Origin: Alcanivorax nanhaiticus
GTDB lineage: Bacteria > Pseudomonadota > Gammaproteobacteria > Pseudomonadales > Alcanivoracaceae
Length of the DNA stretch: 64,000 bases
Direction of reading: 5' to 3'
NCBI RefSeq assembly: GCF_000756665.1
Contig: NZ_ARXV01000013.1
Coordinates: forward strand, 1-64,000
Part shown: piece after piece, positions 34,216 to 45,751 of the stretch
Position numbering within the stretch: the first letter of the stretch is position 1
Layout of the letters: every line of letters begins with the position of its first letter
Program-made: the position numbers and the translations under genes
The notes under the pieces: generated by a model
The model's input: only the letters and a program-made list of their open reading frames with translations
The model's database searches: none
Told to the model about the DNA's origin: nothing

Positions 34216-35223
34216 TCAGTACGCCATACACCGCTTCGCCGCCGCCACGATGCGTTCTACGCGCGGCATGTATTGCTGCTCCATGGCGAAGTAGGGCATC
34301 GGGGTGTCATAGCCGGTGACCCGTTCAATGGGGGCGCGCAGGTGCATGAGGGCGTCGCTGGCGAGAGTGGCGGCGATCTCCGCGCCGAAGCCTCCCGTGA
34401 ACGGGGCCTCGTGGACGATAACAACCCGCCCGGTTTTGCCGGCGGTGGCAATCAGGGTGTCCCGGTCCAGCGGGTTGAGCGTGGCTACGTCGATGACATC
34501 GGCCTTGATACCGTCTTCCGCCAGCTGATCCGCTGCGGCAAGGGTTTCGTGAATCATCGCGCCCCAGCTGATCAGACTCACGTCCTCTCCGGCACGCAGG
34601 GTAAAGCAGCGATCCAGCGGTAACGGCTCATCGTCAATGGCGACGGGTAACCGTTGCAGCCGATAGAGCCGTTTGGGTTCCAGAAACAGCACTGGGTCCG
34701 GGCATGCAATGGCGGCGCGCAGCAAGCCATAGGCACGCGCGGGAGAAGAGGGGATCACCACGCGCAGGCCGGGAACATGCGCAAATAGCGCTTCGGTACT
34801 TTCGCTGTGGTGCTCGGGCGCATGGATGCCGCCACCAAAAGGGGCGCGAATCACCAGTGGGCAGCTGAGGCGGCCACGGGTGCGGTTGCGTAACCGGGCA
34901 GCATGGCTGATCAGCTGTTCCAGCGCAGCGTAGATAAAGCCCATGAACTGGATCTCTGCCACCGGTTTCAGTCCCTGGCTGGCCATGCCTACGCTCATCC
35001 CTGCGATCAGATTCTCCGCCAGCGGAGTATCCATCACCCGGCGCAGGCCGAAATGTTCCTTCAGGCCTTCGGTGGCTCGGAAAACACCGCCATTTGTCGC
35101 AATGTCCTCGCCCAGCAGGACCACGCTATCGTCATCCTCCATGGCCTGCCGCAGGGCACGATTGATCGCTTCCACCAGATTGAGGGGGATCGCGACCTGA
35201 CTATCTCGCTGTGCGCTATGCAT
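34216..35223 (-). CDS. bkdA2: 2-oxo acid dehydrogenase E1 beta subunit
   Basis: A 335-residue E1beta subunit of branched-chain 2-oxo acid dehydrogenase; with E1alpha it decarboxylates the keto acids of Val, Leu and Ile using thiamine diphosphate. Typical segments: LLGEDIATNGGVFRATEGL, RVMDTPLAENLIAGMSVGMA, FMGFIYAALEQLISHAARLRNRT, APFGGGIHAPEHHSES, and EAPFTGGFGAEIAATL. ATG 35223 lies behind AGGAGG and overlaps the E1alpha stop by 8 bp; the longer frame upstream is out-of-frame E1alpha sequence. Confidence 0.94.
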   Translation of the reverse strand: MHSAQRDSQVAIPLNLVEAINRALRQAMEDDDSVVLLGEDIATNGGVFRATEGLKEHFGLRRVMDTPLAENLIAGMSVGMASQGLKPVAEIQFMGFIYAALEQLISHAARLRNRTRGRLSCPLVIRAPFGGGIHAPEHHSESTEALFAHVPGLRVVIPSSPARAYGLLRAAIACPDPVLFLEPKRLYRLQRLPVAIDDEPLPLDRCFTLRAGEDVSLISWGAMIHETLAAADQLAEDGIKADVIDVATLNPLDRDTLIATAGKTGRVVIVHEAPFTGGFGAEIAATLASDALMHLRAPIERVTGYDTPMPYFAMEQQYMPRVERIVAAAKRCMAY

Positions 35224-36274
35224 GGCGACCTCCTGCGTGTTCAGACAACACGGTTCGTTGCGCCTGCAGGCTCTCCGGCAGCGTTTCGTAGAGATAATCG
35301 AGCATGTCCGTGGGCACCTGTGGCGGCTGTTGCAGATAGGTTTGTACCGCCTTGTCCACTTCCTGCTGGCAGTGTGTCTGCCACTGCTTCTCCTGATCTG
35401 CCTGCCAATGCCCGGCATCCACCAGCGCCTGGCGCAGTCGCGCCACGGGTTCCCGTTGCCAGGCCGCATGGAGTTCACTGGCCTTGCGATATCGGCTGGC
35501 GTCGTCAGCGGTGGTGTGATCACTGAGGCGATAGCTCACGGCTTCCACCAGCGTAGCCCCCTTGCCATGCCGGGCTTTATCCAGCGCGTAGTCCAATACG
35601 TCCAGCATGGCGGGTAGATCGTTGCCGTCCACACGGATGCCCTCTATACCGGCGGCTTCGGCCTTGTGGGCTATGCTCTGGCTGGCGGTCTGCAACCGTC
35701 CAGGGACGGAGATGGCCCATTGATTGTTATTGACCATCACTACCAGCGGCAGCTGCCAGACGCCTGCCACGTTGAGACTTTCATAGAAATCACCCCGCGA
35801 AGTAGCGCCATCGCCACAGGTGGCCAGCACTGCTGCCGATTCATGGCACAACTTGGCTTTGGTGGCGATGCCAGCGGCTTGAGTCAGCTGGCTGGCGATA
35901 GGGACGCAGTTGGGCAAATCTCTGACTGCGGGAGTCTGGGCCGGAAAGGCATTGCCTCGCTCGTCGCCTCCCCAGTACTGCAGAATCTGGTAGAGGGGGA
36001 CACCGCGCAGATACTGGGTGGCATGATCCCGGTAATAGGGGACAAAGTAGTCATGGTTCTCGAGGCTCAGGCCTGCGCCCACGGTAATGGCTTCAGCCCC
36101 CAGGCAGGAAGCATAGGTGCCTAGCTGGCCGGTACGTTGCAGGTTCACGGCTTTCTTGTCGAAGCAACGGATCAATGCCATGGCCTGGTAGGCTTGAATA
36201 AGGCGTGACCAGTCGCTGTTGCTGTCCAGCGATGGCAGCCTTTCATGCATTGTGTAAGGTGCACTGGAAAACAT
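35216..36274 (-). CDS. bkdA1: 2-oxo acid dehydrogenase E1 alpha subunit
   Basis: A 352-residue E1alpha. The thiamine diphosphate motif is GDGATSRGDFYESLNVAGVWQLPLVVMVNNNQWAIS (GDG...NN, near residues 157-190). The phosphorylation-loop region of the family is YRLSDHTTADDASRYR. The N-terminus reads IRCFDKKAVNLQRTGQLGTYASCLGAEA. It is shorter than pseudomonad BkdA1 (about 410). ATG 36274 follows AAGGAGAC. It is 10 bp downstream of leucine dehydrogenase, so the two are co-transcribed. Confidence 0.94.
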   Translation of the reverse strand: MFSSAPYTMHERLPSLDSNSDWSRLIQAYQAMALIRCFDKKAVNLQRTGQLGTYASCLGAEAITVGAGLSLENHDYFVPYYRDHATQYLRGVPLYQILQYWGGDERGNAFPAQTPAVRDLPNCVPIASQLTQAAGIATKAKLCHESAAVLATCGDGATSRGDFYESLNVAGVWQLPLVVMVNNNQWAISVPGRLQTASQSIAHKAEAAGIEGIRVDGNDLPAMLDVLDYALDKARHGKGATLVEAVSYRLSDHTTADDASRYRKASELHAAWQREPVARLRQALVDAGHWQADQEKQWQTHCQQEVDKAVQTYLQQPPQVPTDMLDYLYETLPESLQAQRTVLSEHAGGRHA

Positions 36275-36284
36275 GGCTGTCTCC

Positions 36285-37325
36285 TTATGCGGCATGCTCA
36301 TGGGCGTCGTGCAGTCTCTGCTCAGCCATGCGATCCGCCATGAGCGCAGGGGATACTCCTAACCGTTCAGCATCGTTGAGAAGGTGGCTCAGGGTACAGC
36401 CGATACCTTTCACCTTGCTCCGGACGGCCGCGTTGTTGTGTCGTTGGCGATGCAATGCGAGAGCGATCAGGCCACCTGCGTTGTTCACATAATCCGGTGT
36501 ATAGAGAATGTGGCGGTCCTGCAGATGACGGGCGTCGTCTTCGCTCGCTAACTGGTTGTTGGCCGCACCCACAATCAAGCGGGCGTCCAGTCTCGGGATG
36601 GTTTCGGGATTGAGCGTGCCGCCCAGGGCGCAAGGCATGAATGCATCGCAGGGCACCTCATAGATCTCGTCGGCGGTGACGAAGTCTGCATTCAGGCGTT
36701 CTGCGAGTCGCTTGCCATGGGCCTGGTCCAGATCGGTGATGGTCAAGCGGGCACCGGCCCAGGCCAACATCATGGCCAGGCGTCTGCCGACATGCCCTAA
36801 TCCCTGAATGGCTACATGCAGGCCCTTGAAATCCTGTCGGTGCAGCTGTCTCTCACTGGCGATCTGTAGCGCGGTATAGACGCCCAGCGCCGTAAAGGGC
36901 GAGGGGTCGATGCCGTCGCCGGAATAGCCAAGGACATGGGGTGTTTGAGTGGCTACCTGATCCAGATCTTCCGTTTCCGTGCCGGCATCCATGGCGGTGA
37001 GGTAACGGCCAGCGAGGCTGTTAACGGCACGGCCGAATGACTGGAAGAGCGCCTGGCGATCATAGGTCTTTTGCGGTTCGATAATGACAGCTTTACCGCC
37101 GCCAAGTGGCAGGCCCGCCAGAGCGGCTTTGAAACTCATACCACGGGCAAGGCGGCAGACATCAATTTCTGCGGCAGTTTCGTCAGGGTAAGGAAGGCAT
37201 CGACAACCGCCAAGGGCAGGGCCCAGACGGGTGGAATGCAGGGCGATCAAGGCACGAAGACCGGTTACCGGATCCCGGAACTGATGGAGTTCGGCAACGT
37301 CGGTCTGTTCGAGGGTAACGAACAT
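36285..37325 (-). CDS. leucine dehydrogenase (Glu/Leu/Phe/Val dehydrogenase family)
   Basis: A 346-residue NAD-dependent amino acid dehydrogenase that deaminates branched-chain amino acids to 2-oxo acids. Motifs are LGGCRCLPY, SFKAALAGLPLGGGKAVI (catalytic Lys in GGGKAV, near residue 78), MDAGTETEDLD, the Rossmann loop GLGHVGRRLA (near 176) and GAANNQLA. Placed first in the operon with bkdA1, bkdA2 and bkdB, it supplies their substrates, which favours leucine/valine over glutamate as substrate. ATG is preceded by AAAGGAGCG. Confidence 0.92.
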   Translation of the reverse strand: MFVTLEQTDVAELHQFRDPVTGLRALIALHSTRLGPALGGCRCLPYPDETAAEIDVCRLARGMSFKAALAGLPLGGGKAVIIEPQKTYDRQALFQSFGRAVNSLAGRYLTAMDAGTETEDLDQVATQTPHVLGYSGDGIDPSPFTALGVYTALQIASERQLHRQDFKGLHVAIQGLGHVGRRLAMMLAWAGARLTITDLDQAHGKRLAERLNADFVTADEIYEVPCDAFMPCALGGTLNPETIPRLDARLIVGAANNQLASEDDARHLQDRHILYTPDYVNNAGGLIALALHRQRHNNAAVRSKVKGIGCTLSHLLNDAERLGVSPALMADRMAEQRLHDAHEHAA

Positions 37326-37505
37326 GACAACGCTCCTTTCCCGTAGAGCTGGGTAAGCCCGTCAGGGAAGCAGATTAGGCCCGGATAGGGCACCCTTTTA
37401 CCTTAACGCGGAGCCATGCAGGATGCCTGTATCTAGATCGACTTTCTGACAAGCGGCATGAACAGGGGAGATGACAGCGAGTTGGGGGGTATGCAGAAAC
37501 CTGAA

Positions 37506-37529
37506 TGCCGGCAGGGGGGGCTGCCGGCA
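37506..37529 (-). terminator. hairpin downstream of csiV
   Basis: A perfect 9-bp inverted repeat TGCCGGCAG (37506-37514) / CTGCCGGCA (37521-37529) with a 6-nt G loop lies 9 bp beyond the csiV stop. Only a weak T-rich stretch follows in the csiV direction. The remaining 37326-37505 gap shows nothing else clear. Confidence 0.55.
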
Positions 37530-37538
37530 GGAAGAATG

Positions 37539-38129
37539 TTACCGGGTAACGCGAACCAGCATGCCGAACATGGGATGGTCGAAGTAGTAGACATCACTGC
37601 CGGTGAGACGACGACCTTCGCTGATGTCCACATAGAAACGTTCGCCGCTGCTCTCGGTGTTAAACCACAGGCGCGGAGAGACGTGCACAAAGCGTGATTC
37701 GCTGAAATGCAAGGTGCCTTCAAACTCGGGCACGTCGCCATCTTCAGTAGAGAGGGTACGCCCGCCGCGCAAGTAAACCGGCGTAGTATCGGCCTTGTTG
37801 CCGATGCTCTGACGCCAGCCTGCATGATAAAGCTCACGATAGTCACCCGTGCTGGCCATGCGTTCCATCATGTACTGCAGTGAGGTTTCTTCCTCGGACA
37901 GTGGCTGCCAGGCGCCGCGGGACAAGTCGCTGGCGTTCACGTACTCACTCTGCTCAGGGGCACCAATGGTGACCGACTGGCTGGCATAGCGAGGCTGCAG
38001 AGCGGTATTCCAGATTTCTTCAGAAACCGGATGGTTGCGGGCAAACACCAGCACTTCTACTTTGTACCAGCCGGCGAAAGCTGGATTGGCCAGGAAAGCC
38101 AGGATCATCAGCAGTAAAGCTCGACGCAT
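37539..38129 (-). CDS. csiV: CsiV-family periplasmic protein
   Basis: A 196-residue exported protein with a signal peptide (1-19, ending AFAGW), then WYKVEVLVFARNHPVSEEIW, the usual start of the CsiV family, and a C-terminal part with SRFVHVSPRLWFNT and DHPMFGMLVRVTR. In Vibrio cholerae CsiV binds peptidoglycan and is needed for LpoA function and cell shape. ATG 38129 follows AAGGAG at 8 bp; a GTG at 38138 would be too close to it. The gene lies downstream of mfd. Confidence 0.85.
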   Translation of the reverse strand: MRRALLLMILAFLANPAFAGWYKVEVLVFARNHPVSEEIWNTALQPRYASQSVTIGAPEQSEYVNASDLSRGAWQPLSEEETSLQYMMERMASTGDYRELYHAGWRQSIGNKADTTPVYLRGGRTLSTEDGDVPEFEGTLHFSESRFVHVSPRLWFNTESSGERFYVDISEGRRLTGSDVYYFDHPMFGMLVRVTR

Positions 38130-38245
38130 TGCGTACACTCCTTGTCCTGCCTTGGCAGGTTGTTGTTCCGGTGCCGACTATACCACTGTGGCCGGCTAAT
38201 TCACCGGGCGAAAGCCGTCAGCGGGGGAAATTTGTGAAGGACGGT

Positions 38246-38402
38246 GAGTTTCAAGTTGCAAGTTTCAAGTTACAAGGCGCGGGAAGGGGCGTGATGAGTT
38301 TTTAAGGTTGTGCCGCGCCCGGACATTGGGGCGCGGGGAAAGCCTGGAAGGTTTACTGTCAGCCCATTATCGCGTTGCAACTTGAAACTTGTTACTTGCA
38401 AC

Positions 38403-38404
<2 letters not shown>
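38246..38404. repeat. heptamer inverted-repeat element, A-type, touching the mfd stop
   Basis: Left arm: GAGTTTC, AAGTTGC, AAGTTTC, AAGTTAC, AAGGCGCGG (38246-38283). Right arm at 38371-38404: CGCGTTGCAACTTGAAACTT, GTTACTT, GCAACT, running into the mfd stop. On the mfd strand the stop plus arm reads TGAGTTGC, so the TGA gives the GA of the first unit GAGTTGC. The GC-rich core is about 88 bp. Confidence 0.85.
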
Positions 38405-41858
<3,454 letters not shown>

Positions 41859-41940
41859 TCAGCCCGGTTCCTGCCGTCTACGGTCATTAGCGTGTGCCTG
41901 AGGCGGCGTATTGTAGCGGTGTGGGCGTCAAGGGGCCATG

Positions 41941-42123
41941 GAGAGACAAGCTTCAAGCTGCTAGCTACAACACGAGGATGGTACGGCGTGTCTTGAAGGG
42001 GGGAGGTGTTCCGCGCTGATGAGGCTGTGGTAATGGTAGCAAGCTCTGCGGCGAGGCTCCGACGTTTGACGATTGGTTGCCTATCAGGAGGCGCGTTGCA
42101 GCTTGAAGCTTGTAGCTTGCATC
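41941..42123. repeat. heptamer inverted-repeat element with AAGCT variant units
   Basis: Left arm: GAGAGAC, AAGCTTC, AAGCTGC, TAGCTAC, AACACG (41941-41974). Right arm at 42092-42123: CGCGTTGCAGCTTGAAGCTT, GTAGCTT, GCATC; a further degenerate arm follows at 42132-42150. Both arms carry AAGCT where most elements have AAGTT. The core is about 117 bp. It fills most of the 390-bp gap between divergent mfd and tesB (41859-42248), where promoters of both genes must also lie; none could be assigned. Confidence 0.82.
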
Positions 42124-42248
42124 CCCGCCGGGTCACTTGCGACTTGTTGCAGGTCTGTTCTGACATTCGTCCCGGCATGACTGAACAAAGCGTTGGCTGA
42201 GGCGTTACCATGGTTGTCTGATTTCGAGATTTGCGCTGAGGATCGATT

Positions 42249-43124
42249 ATGAAAGCACCAGTTCGGGAGCTGCTGCATTTGTTTGACCTGGAGCAGTTGG
42301 AAGACAATCTGTTCCGTGGCCAAACTCAGGCCAATGGCCAACGGAGTGTGTTTGGTGGGTTGGTGGCCGGGCAGGCGTTACTGGCGGCATCACGCACGGT
42401 GCCGGAAGAGCGTCCGGTGCATTCTCTGCATGCCTATTTCCTCCGGCCGGGTGATTTCAATGTCCCGATTGTTTACGACGTAGAGCGGATTCGTGACGGC
42501 AAGAGTTTCACTACCCGTCGGGTGAAAGCGATCCAGCATGGCCGTCCCATTTTCTCGCTCGCCGCCTCCTATCAGGTCGTGGAGGAGGGTGCATCCCACC
42601 AAGCCGCTATGCCGGATGTGCCCGATCCGGAGACCCTGGATACGGATCAGGCTATTCGCTTGAAACTGGTGGAGCGTTTGCCGGAGCAGTATCGCAAGGA
42701 TTTCCTTACCGAGCGGCCGGTGGAGTTTCGTCCGGTTACCCCGCTGGATCCTATTTCCCCGGAGCCAAAGGCACCGGTGCGGGAAGTGTGGTTCAAGGTG
42801 GTCGATACCGTGGATGCCAGCCCGGTGCTGCATCAGGCGTTACTGGCCTATTGTTCTGACTTCGGGCTGATGGGAACGGCCATGCTGCCCCACGGTATGA
42901 ACTTCTGGCAGGCCAACACCCAGTGCGCCAGCATCGATCACGCCATGTGGTTCCATAATGACTTCCGTATTGATGAGTGGTTGTTGTATCGCAGCGACAG
43001 CCCCTTCGCGGGTGGTGCGCGGGGCATGAACTTTGGTTCGATCTATCGTCAGGACGGCACGCTGGTGGCGTCGGTAGCGCAGGAAGGACTGATGCGTCAG
43101 CACCGTTCCGACAGCCCGGCCTGA
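42249..43124 (+). CDS. tesB: acyl-CoA thioesterase II TesB
   Basis: A 291-residue double-hotdog thioesterase that releases fatty acids from acyl-CoA. Motifs: DNLFRGQTQANGQRSVFGGLVAGQALLAA (residues 18-46), VHSLHAYFLRPGD, RVKAIQHGRPIF in the first hotdog, and SIDHAMWFHNDFRIDEWLLY plus GARGMNFGSIYRQDGTLVASVAQEGLMR in the second, with the catalytic Asp in IDHAMWFH. E. coli TesB is 286 residues. GAGG precedes the ATG. The stop overlaps the next gene by one base. Confidence 0.95.
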   Translation: MKAPVRELLHLFDLEQLEDNLFRGQTQANGQRSVFGGLVAGQALLAASRTVPEERPVHSLHAYFLRPGDFNVPIVYDVERIRDGKSFTTRRVKAIQHGRPIFSLAASYQVVEEGASHQAAMPDVPDPETLDTDQAIRLKLVERLPEQYRKDFLTERPVEFRPVTPLDPISPEPKAPVREVWFKVVDTVDASPVLHQALLAYCSDFGLMGTAMLPHGMNFWQANTQCASIDHAMWFHNDFRIDEWLLYRSDSPFAGGARGMNFGSIYRQDGTLVASVAQEGLMRQHRSDSPA

Positions 43125-43708
43125 TGAAACGGCTGCCTGTTCTCCTCGAGGAGGTGGCGGCCTGCCGGCTGTGCCAGGAACATCTTCCGTTGGGCCCAAG
43201 GCCAGTAGTGAGAGCAGGTGAGGGGGCCCGGCTGCTGATTGTGGGCCAGGCCCCCGGTACCCGGGTGCATGAAACCGGTATTCCCTGGAATGATCCTTCT
43301 GGCGATCGTCTGCGCGATTGGCTGCAGCTGGGCCGGGAGGCTTTTTATGATGAAAGCCGCATAGCCATTATTCCCATGGGTTTCTGCTATCCGGGGCGGG
43401 GAAAGGGAGGGGATCTGCCGCCCAGGCCGGAATGTGCCCCCCAGTGGCATGCAAAGCTGCTGGCGGAGCTGCCGAATCTGCAATTGACCCTTTTAGTGGG
43501 TCAGTACGCCCAGCGCTATTACCTGTCCGAACCAGGAAAGACACTTACCGATAACGTAAAGGAATACAAAAAGGCCCTGGCGCATGGCTTTTTTCCCTTG
43601 CCCCACCCGAGTCCCCGTAACCGTTTGTGGCTAAGGCAGCGCCCTTGGTTCGAGGAAGAGGTGCTGCCGGCGCTGCGGGAGAGGGTTGGGATGGCGCTGT
43701 CTGGATAG
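43124..43708 (+). CDS. uracil-DNA glycosylase family protein with probable Fe-S cluster
   Basis: A 194-residue protein. The UDG fold has LLIVGQAPGTRVHETGIPWND (residues 38-58, water-activating loop) and a C-terminal HPSPRN (near 165) that matches the DNA-intercalation loop. Four cysteines, C14, C17, C88 and C104, are spaced C-x2-C...C-x15-C as in family 4 Fe-S glycosylases. The active-site GxPF-type motif reads GIPW, so substrate preference is uncertain. The ATG overlaps the tesB stop; the longer frame from 42977 overlaps tesB and is rejected. Confidence 0.87.
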   Translation: MKRLPVLLEEVAACRLCQEHLPLGPRPVVRAGEGARLLIVGQAPGTRVHETGIPWNDPSGDRLRDWLQLGREAFYDESRIAIIPMGFCYPGRGKGGDLPPRPECAPQWHAKLLAELPNLQLTLLVGQYAQRYYLSEPGKTLTDNVKEYKKALAHGFFPLPHPSPRNRLWLRQRPWFEEEVLPALRERVGMALSG

Positions 43709-43716
43709 GCGGCAAT

Positions 43717-43878
43717 GAGAAGCAAGTTTCAAGTTGCAAGTTTCAACGCGGATAAAGGCCGGAGCAGCCCGCAATGGGTATTTTTTCGCGCATTGTCGCT
43801 TGTGCGCGGGCAGGGCTCGGACGCTGGTTTTGACTCAGATCGCGCCTTGCTCCTTGAAACTTGTAACTTGCAACTCTC
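43717..43878. repeat. heptamer inverted-repeat element, A-type
   Basis: Left arm: GAGAAGC, AAGTTTC, AAGTTGC, AAGTTTC, AACGCGG (43717-43751). Right arm at 43841-43878: CGCGCCTTGCTC, then CTTGAAACTTGTAACTTGCA and ACTCTC. The core is about 90 bp. It occupies most of the 316-bp gap before the GAPDH gene. The remaining 43879-44024 must hold the gap promoter; a GAGAGGGG ribosome site is visible at 44010-44017. Confidence 0.83.
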
Positions 43879-44024
43879 AACTGGCCCTTTCCGGGTGGAT
43901 AAACATGCCGTTTGGCGGTATCATCCGCGCCCCAAACTCCACCGCTGGTGACCAGTGAAGCCGGGCCTTGCAGAGCCACTTAACGGTTTCCGTCGCCTGA
44001 ACCTAAACTGAGAGGGGCATCTCC

Positions 44025-45464
44025 GTGAGCAAACTGGAAGACCATTTCGGCCGCTGGAAAAACCGCGAAGAAATTGCAGAGGGCATGATTCCCGTCATCG
44101 GCCGCCTGCAGCGCGAAAAGAACGTGACCACCACCGTTTACAGCCGCGCCCTGGTCAACAAGTCTGTTATCCAGATCCTGAAAGCACACCGTTTCGTCAA
44201 GCAGGTAGAAGATTCCGAGCTGTCTGTGGTAGACACTTTCCCGATCCTGCAGGAAGTGGCCAAGCTGGATCTGGGCCCTTGCCGTATTGATATCGGCAAG
44301 CTGGCGGTGGAGTACAAGAAAGACAACCGTGGTCAGTCCATCGAAGACTACGTTCGTGCTGAGCTGGCGGAAGCGACCAGCAACAAGGCGGGTACGCCCG
44401 AGCCCACCGACGTGGTGCTGTACGGCTTTGGTCGTATCGGCCGCATTCTGGCCCGCCTGCTGATCGAGAAAGTGGGTTCCGGCAATGGCCTGCGCCTGAA
44501 GGCTATCGTGGTGCGTGAATCCGGCAAGGGTGACCTGCAGAAGCGTGCCAGCCTGCTGCGCCGTGACTCTGTGCACGGCCCGTTTGCCGGCACCATTGCT
44601 GTTGATGAAGAAGAGAATGCGATCATCGCCAACGGTAACTTCATCAAGGTGATCTACGCCAACGACCCGAACACCATCGATTACACCCAGTACGGTATCA
44701 ATAACGCTGTAGTGATCGACAACACCGGCAAGTGGCGCGACGTGGAAGGTCTGTCCCAGCACCTGAACCGTCCGGGTGTATCCCGCGTGATGCTGACCGC
44801 GCCGGGTAAAGGCGATATGAAAAACATTGTTCACGGTGTGAACAACAACATCATCGAAGACAGCGACAAGATCATCTCTGCGGCCAGCTGTACTACCAAC
44901 GCCATCGTGCCCCCACTGAAGGCGCTGGAAGACAAATTCGGTATTGAGTTCGGTCACGTTGAGACCGTTCACTCCTACACCAACGACCAAAACCTGCTGG
45001 ATAACTTCCACAAAGGCCCACGTCGTGGTCGTGCTGCACCGCTGAACATGGTGCTGACCGAAACCGGTGCTGCTACTGCGGCTGCCAAGGCACTGCCGTC
45101 TCTGGCGGGCAAGCTGACCGGCAACTCCATCCGCGTTCCTACCCCGAACGTATCCATGGCGATCCTGAATCTGACTCTGGAGAAGGAAACCACCCTGGAA
45201 GAGCTCAACGAGTACCTGCGTTGGGTGAGTCTGCACTCTCCGCTGCAGCGCCAGGTGGATTTCGTCAGCAGCCCGGATGCCGTTTCCACCGACTTCGTCG
45301 GCTCTCGTCACGCGTCCGTCATTGATGCCGAGGCTACCATTGTCAACGGGCGTCATTGCGTACTGTACGTATGGTACGACAACGAGTTTGGCTACAGCTG
45401 TCAGGTGCTGCGTATCCTTCAGCAGATCTCCGGGGTGGAATTCCCGCAGTATCCGAAGGATTGA
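44025..45464 (+). CDS. gap: glyceraldehyde-3-phosphate dehydrogenase, long form
   Basis: A 479-residue GAPDH. The N-terminal extension of about 120 residues (LEDHFGRWKNREEIAEGMIPVIGRLQ) is typical of the long form in pseudomonads and Alcanivorax. It precedes the NAD-binding loop VVLYGFGRIGRILAR (near residue 128) and the catalytic Cys in ISAASCTTNAIVPP (near 290), with AAAAKALPSLAGKLTGNSIRVPTPNVS and WYDNEFGYSCQVLR at the end. It starts at GTG 44025 behind GAGAGGGG. A single-gene unit with a strong terminator. A 529-residue frame opposite to it is judged a shadow. Confidence 0.95.
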   Translation: MSKLEDHFGRWKNREEIAEGMIPVIGRLQREKNVTTTVYSRALVNKSVIQILKAHRFVKQVEDSELSVVDTFPILQEVAKLDLGPCRIDIGKLAVEYKKDNRGQSIEDYVRAELAEATSNKAGTPEPTDVVLYGFGRIGRILARLLIEKVGSGNGLRLKAIVVRESGKGDLQKRASLLRRDSVHGPFAGTIAVDEEENAIIANGNFIKVIYANDPNTIDYTQYGINNAVVIDNTGKWRDVEGLSQHLNRPGVSRVMLTAPGKGDMKNIVHGVNNNIIEDSDKIISAASCTTNAIVPPLKALEDKFGIEFGHVETVHSYTNDQNLLDNFHKGPRRGRAAPLNMVLTETGAATAAAKALPSLAGKLTGNSIRVPTPNVSMAILNLTLEKETTLEELNEYLRWVSLHSPLQRQVDFVSSPDAVSTDFVGSRHASVIDAEATIVNGRHCVLYVWYDNEFGYSCQVLRILQQISGVEFPQYPKD

Positions 45465-45483
45465 TCCTGATCCATGAAAAGGG

Positions 45484-45507
45484 GCCCGCACTATGCGGGC
45501 TTTTTTT
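45484..45507 (+). terminator. rho-independent terminator after gap
   Basis: GCCCGCA (45484-45490), loop CTA, TGCGGGC (45494-45500), then seven T. Confidence 0.93.
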
Positions 45508-45538
45508 CGACTCCCGGGAAGCGCCAAAAAAGTGCGCC

Positions 45539-45617
45539 TATAATGCGCAAACATGGTGCGATGCGACAAAAGTCGGCCTCCAAGCCTCTGGCGAACGGGG
45601 TGGCGCGTCTTTATAAT
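45539..45617 (+). promoter_or_regulatory. two TATAAT boxes upstream of nqrA
   Basis: Perfect -10 hexamers TATAAT occur at 45539-45544 and 45612-45617, both followed closely by GCGC. Matching -35 boxes are poor (TGGCGA at 45589-45594, 17 bp before the second). They would give nqr leaders of about 130-200 nt. That leader (45618-45751) contains GCCAG..CTGGC and GCGTGAATCCCC but no riboswitch I recognise. Confidence 0.4.
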
Positions 45618-45751
45618 ATGCGCCGCCAGCTCTGGCTGGCTCCCAAGTGCAAATTCCGGATTTTGCGTGAATCCCCGGTAATTGCCCGTTTTCAGGGTGA
45701 TTTCTGGAGATTTGCCTCGACTTCAGCAACACGCAACGTGGGCGAGTAACT

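Noticed and set aside
43980-45569. 529-residue open frame opposite the GAPDH gene
   Set aside because: It is fully antisense to a strongly conserved gene, His/Val/Gly-biased as expected of a complementary frame in GC-rich codons, and no motif is recognisable.
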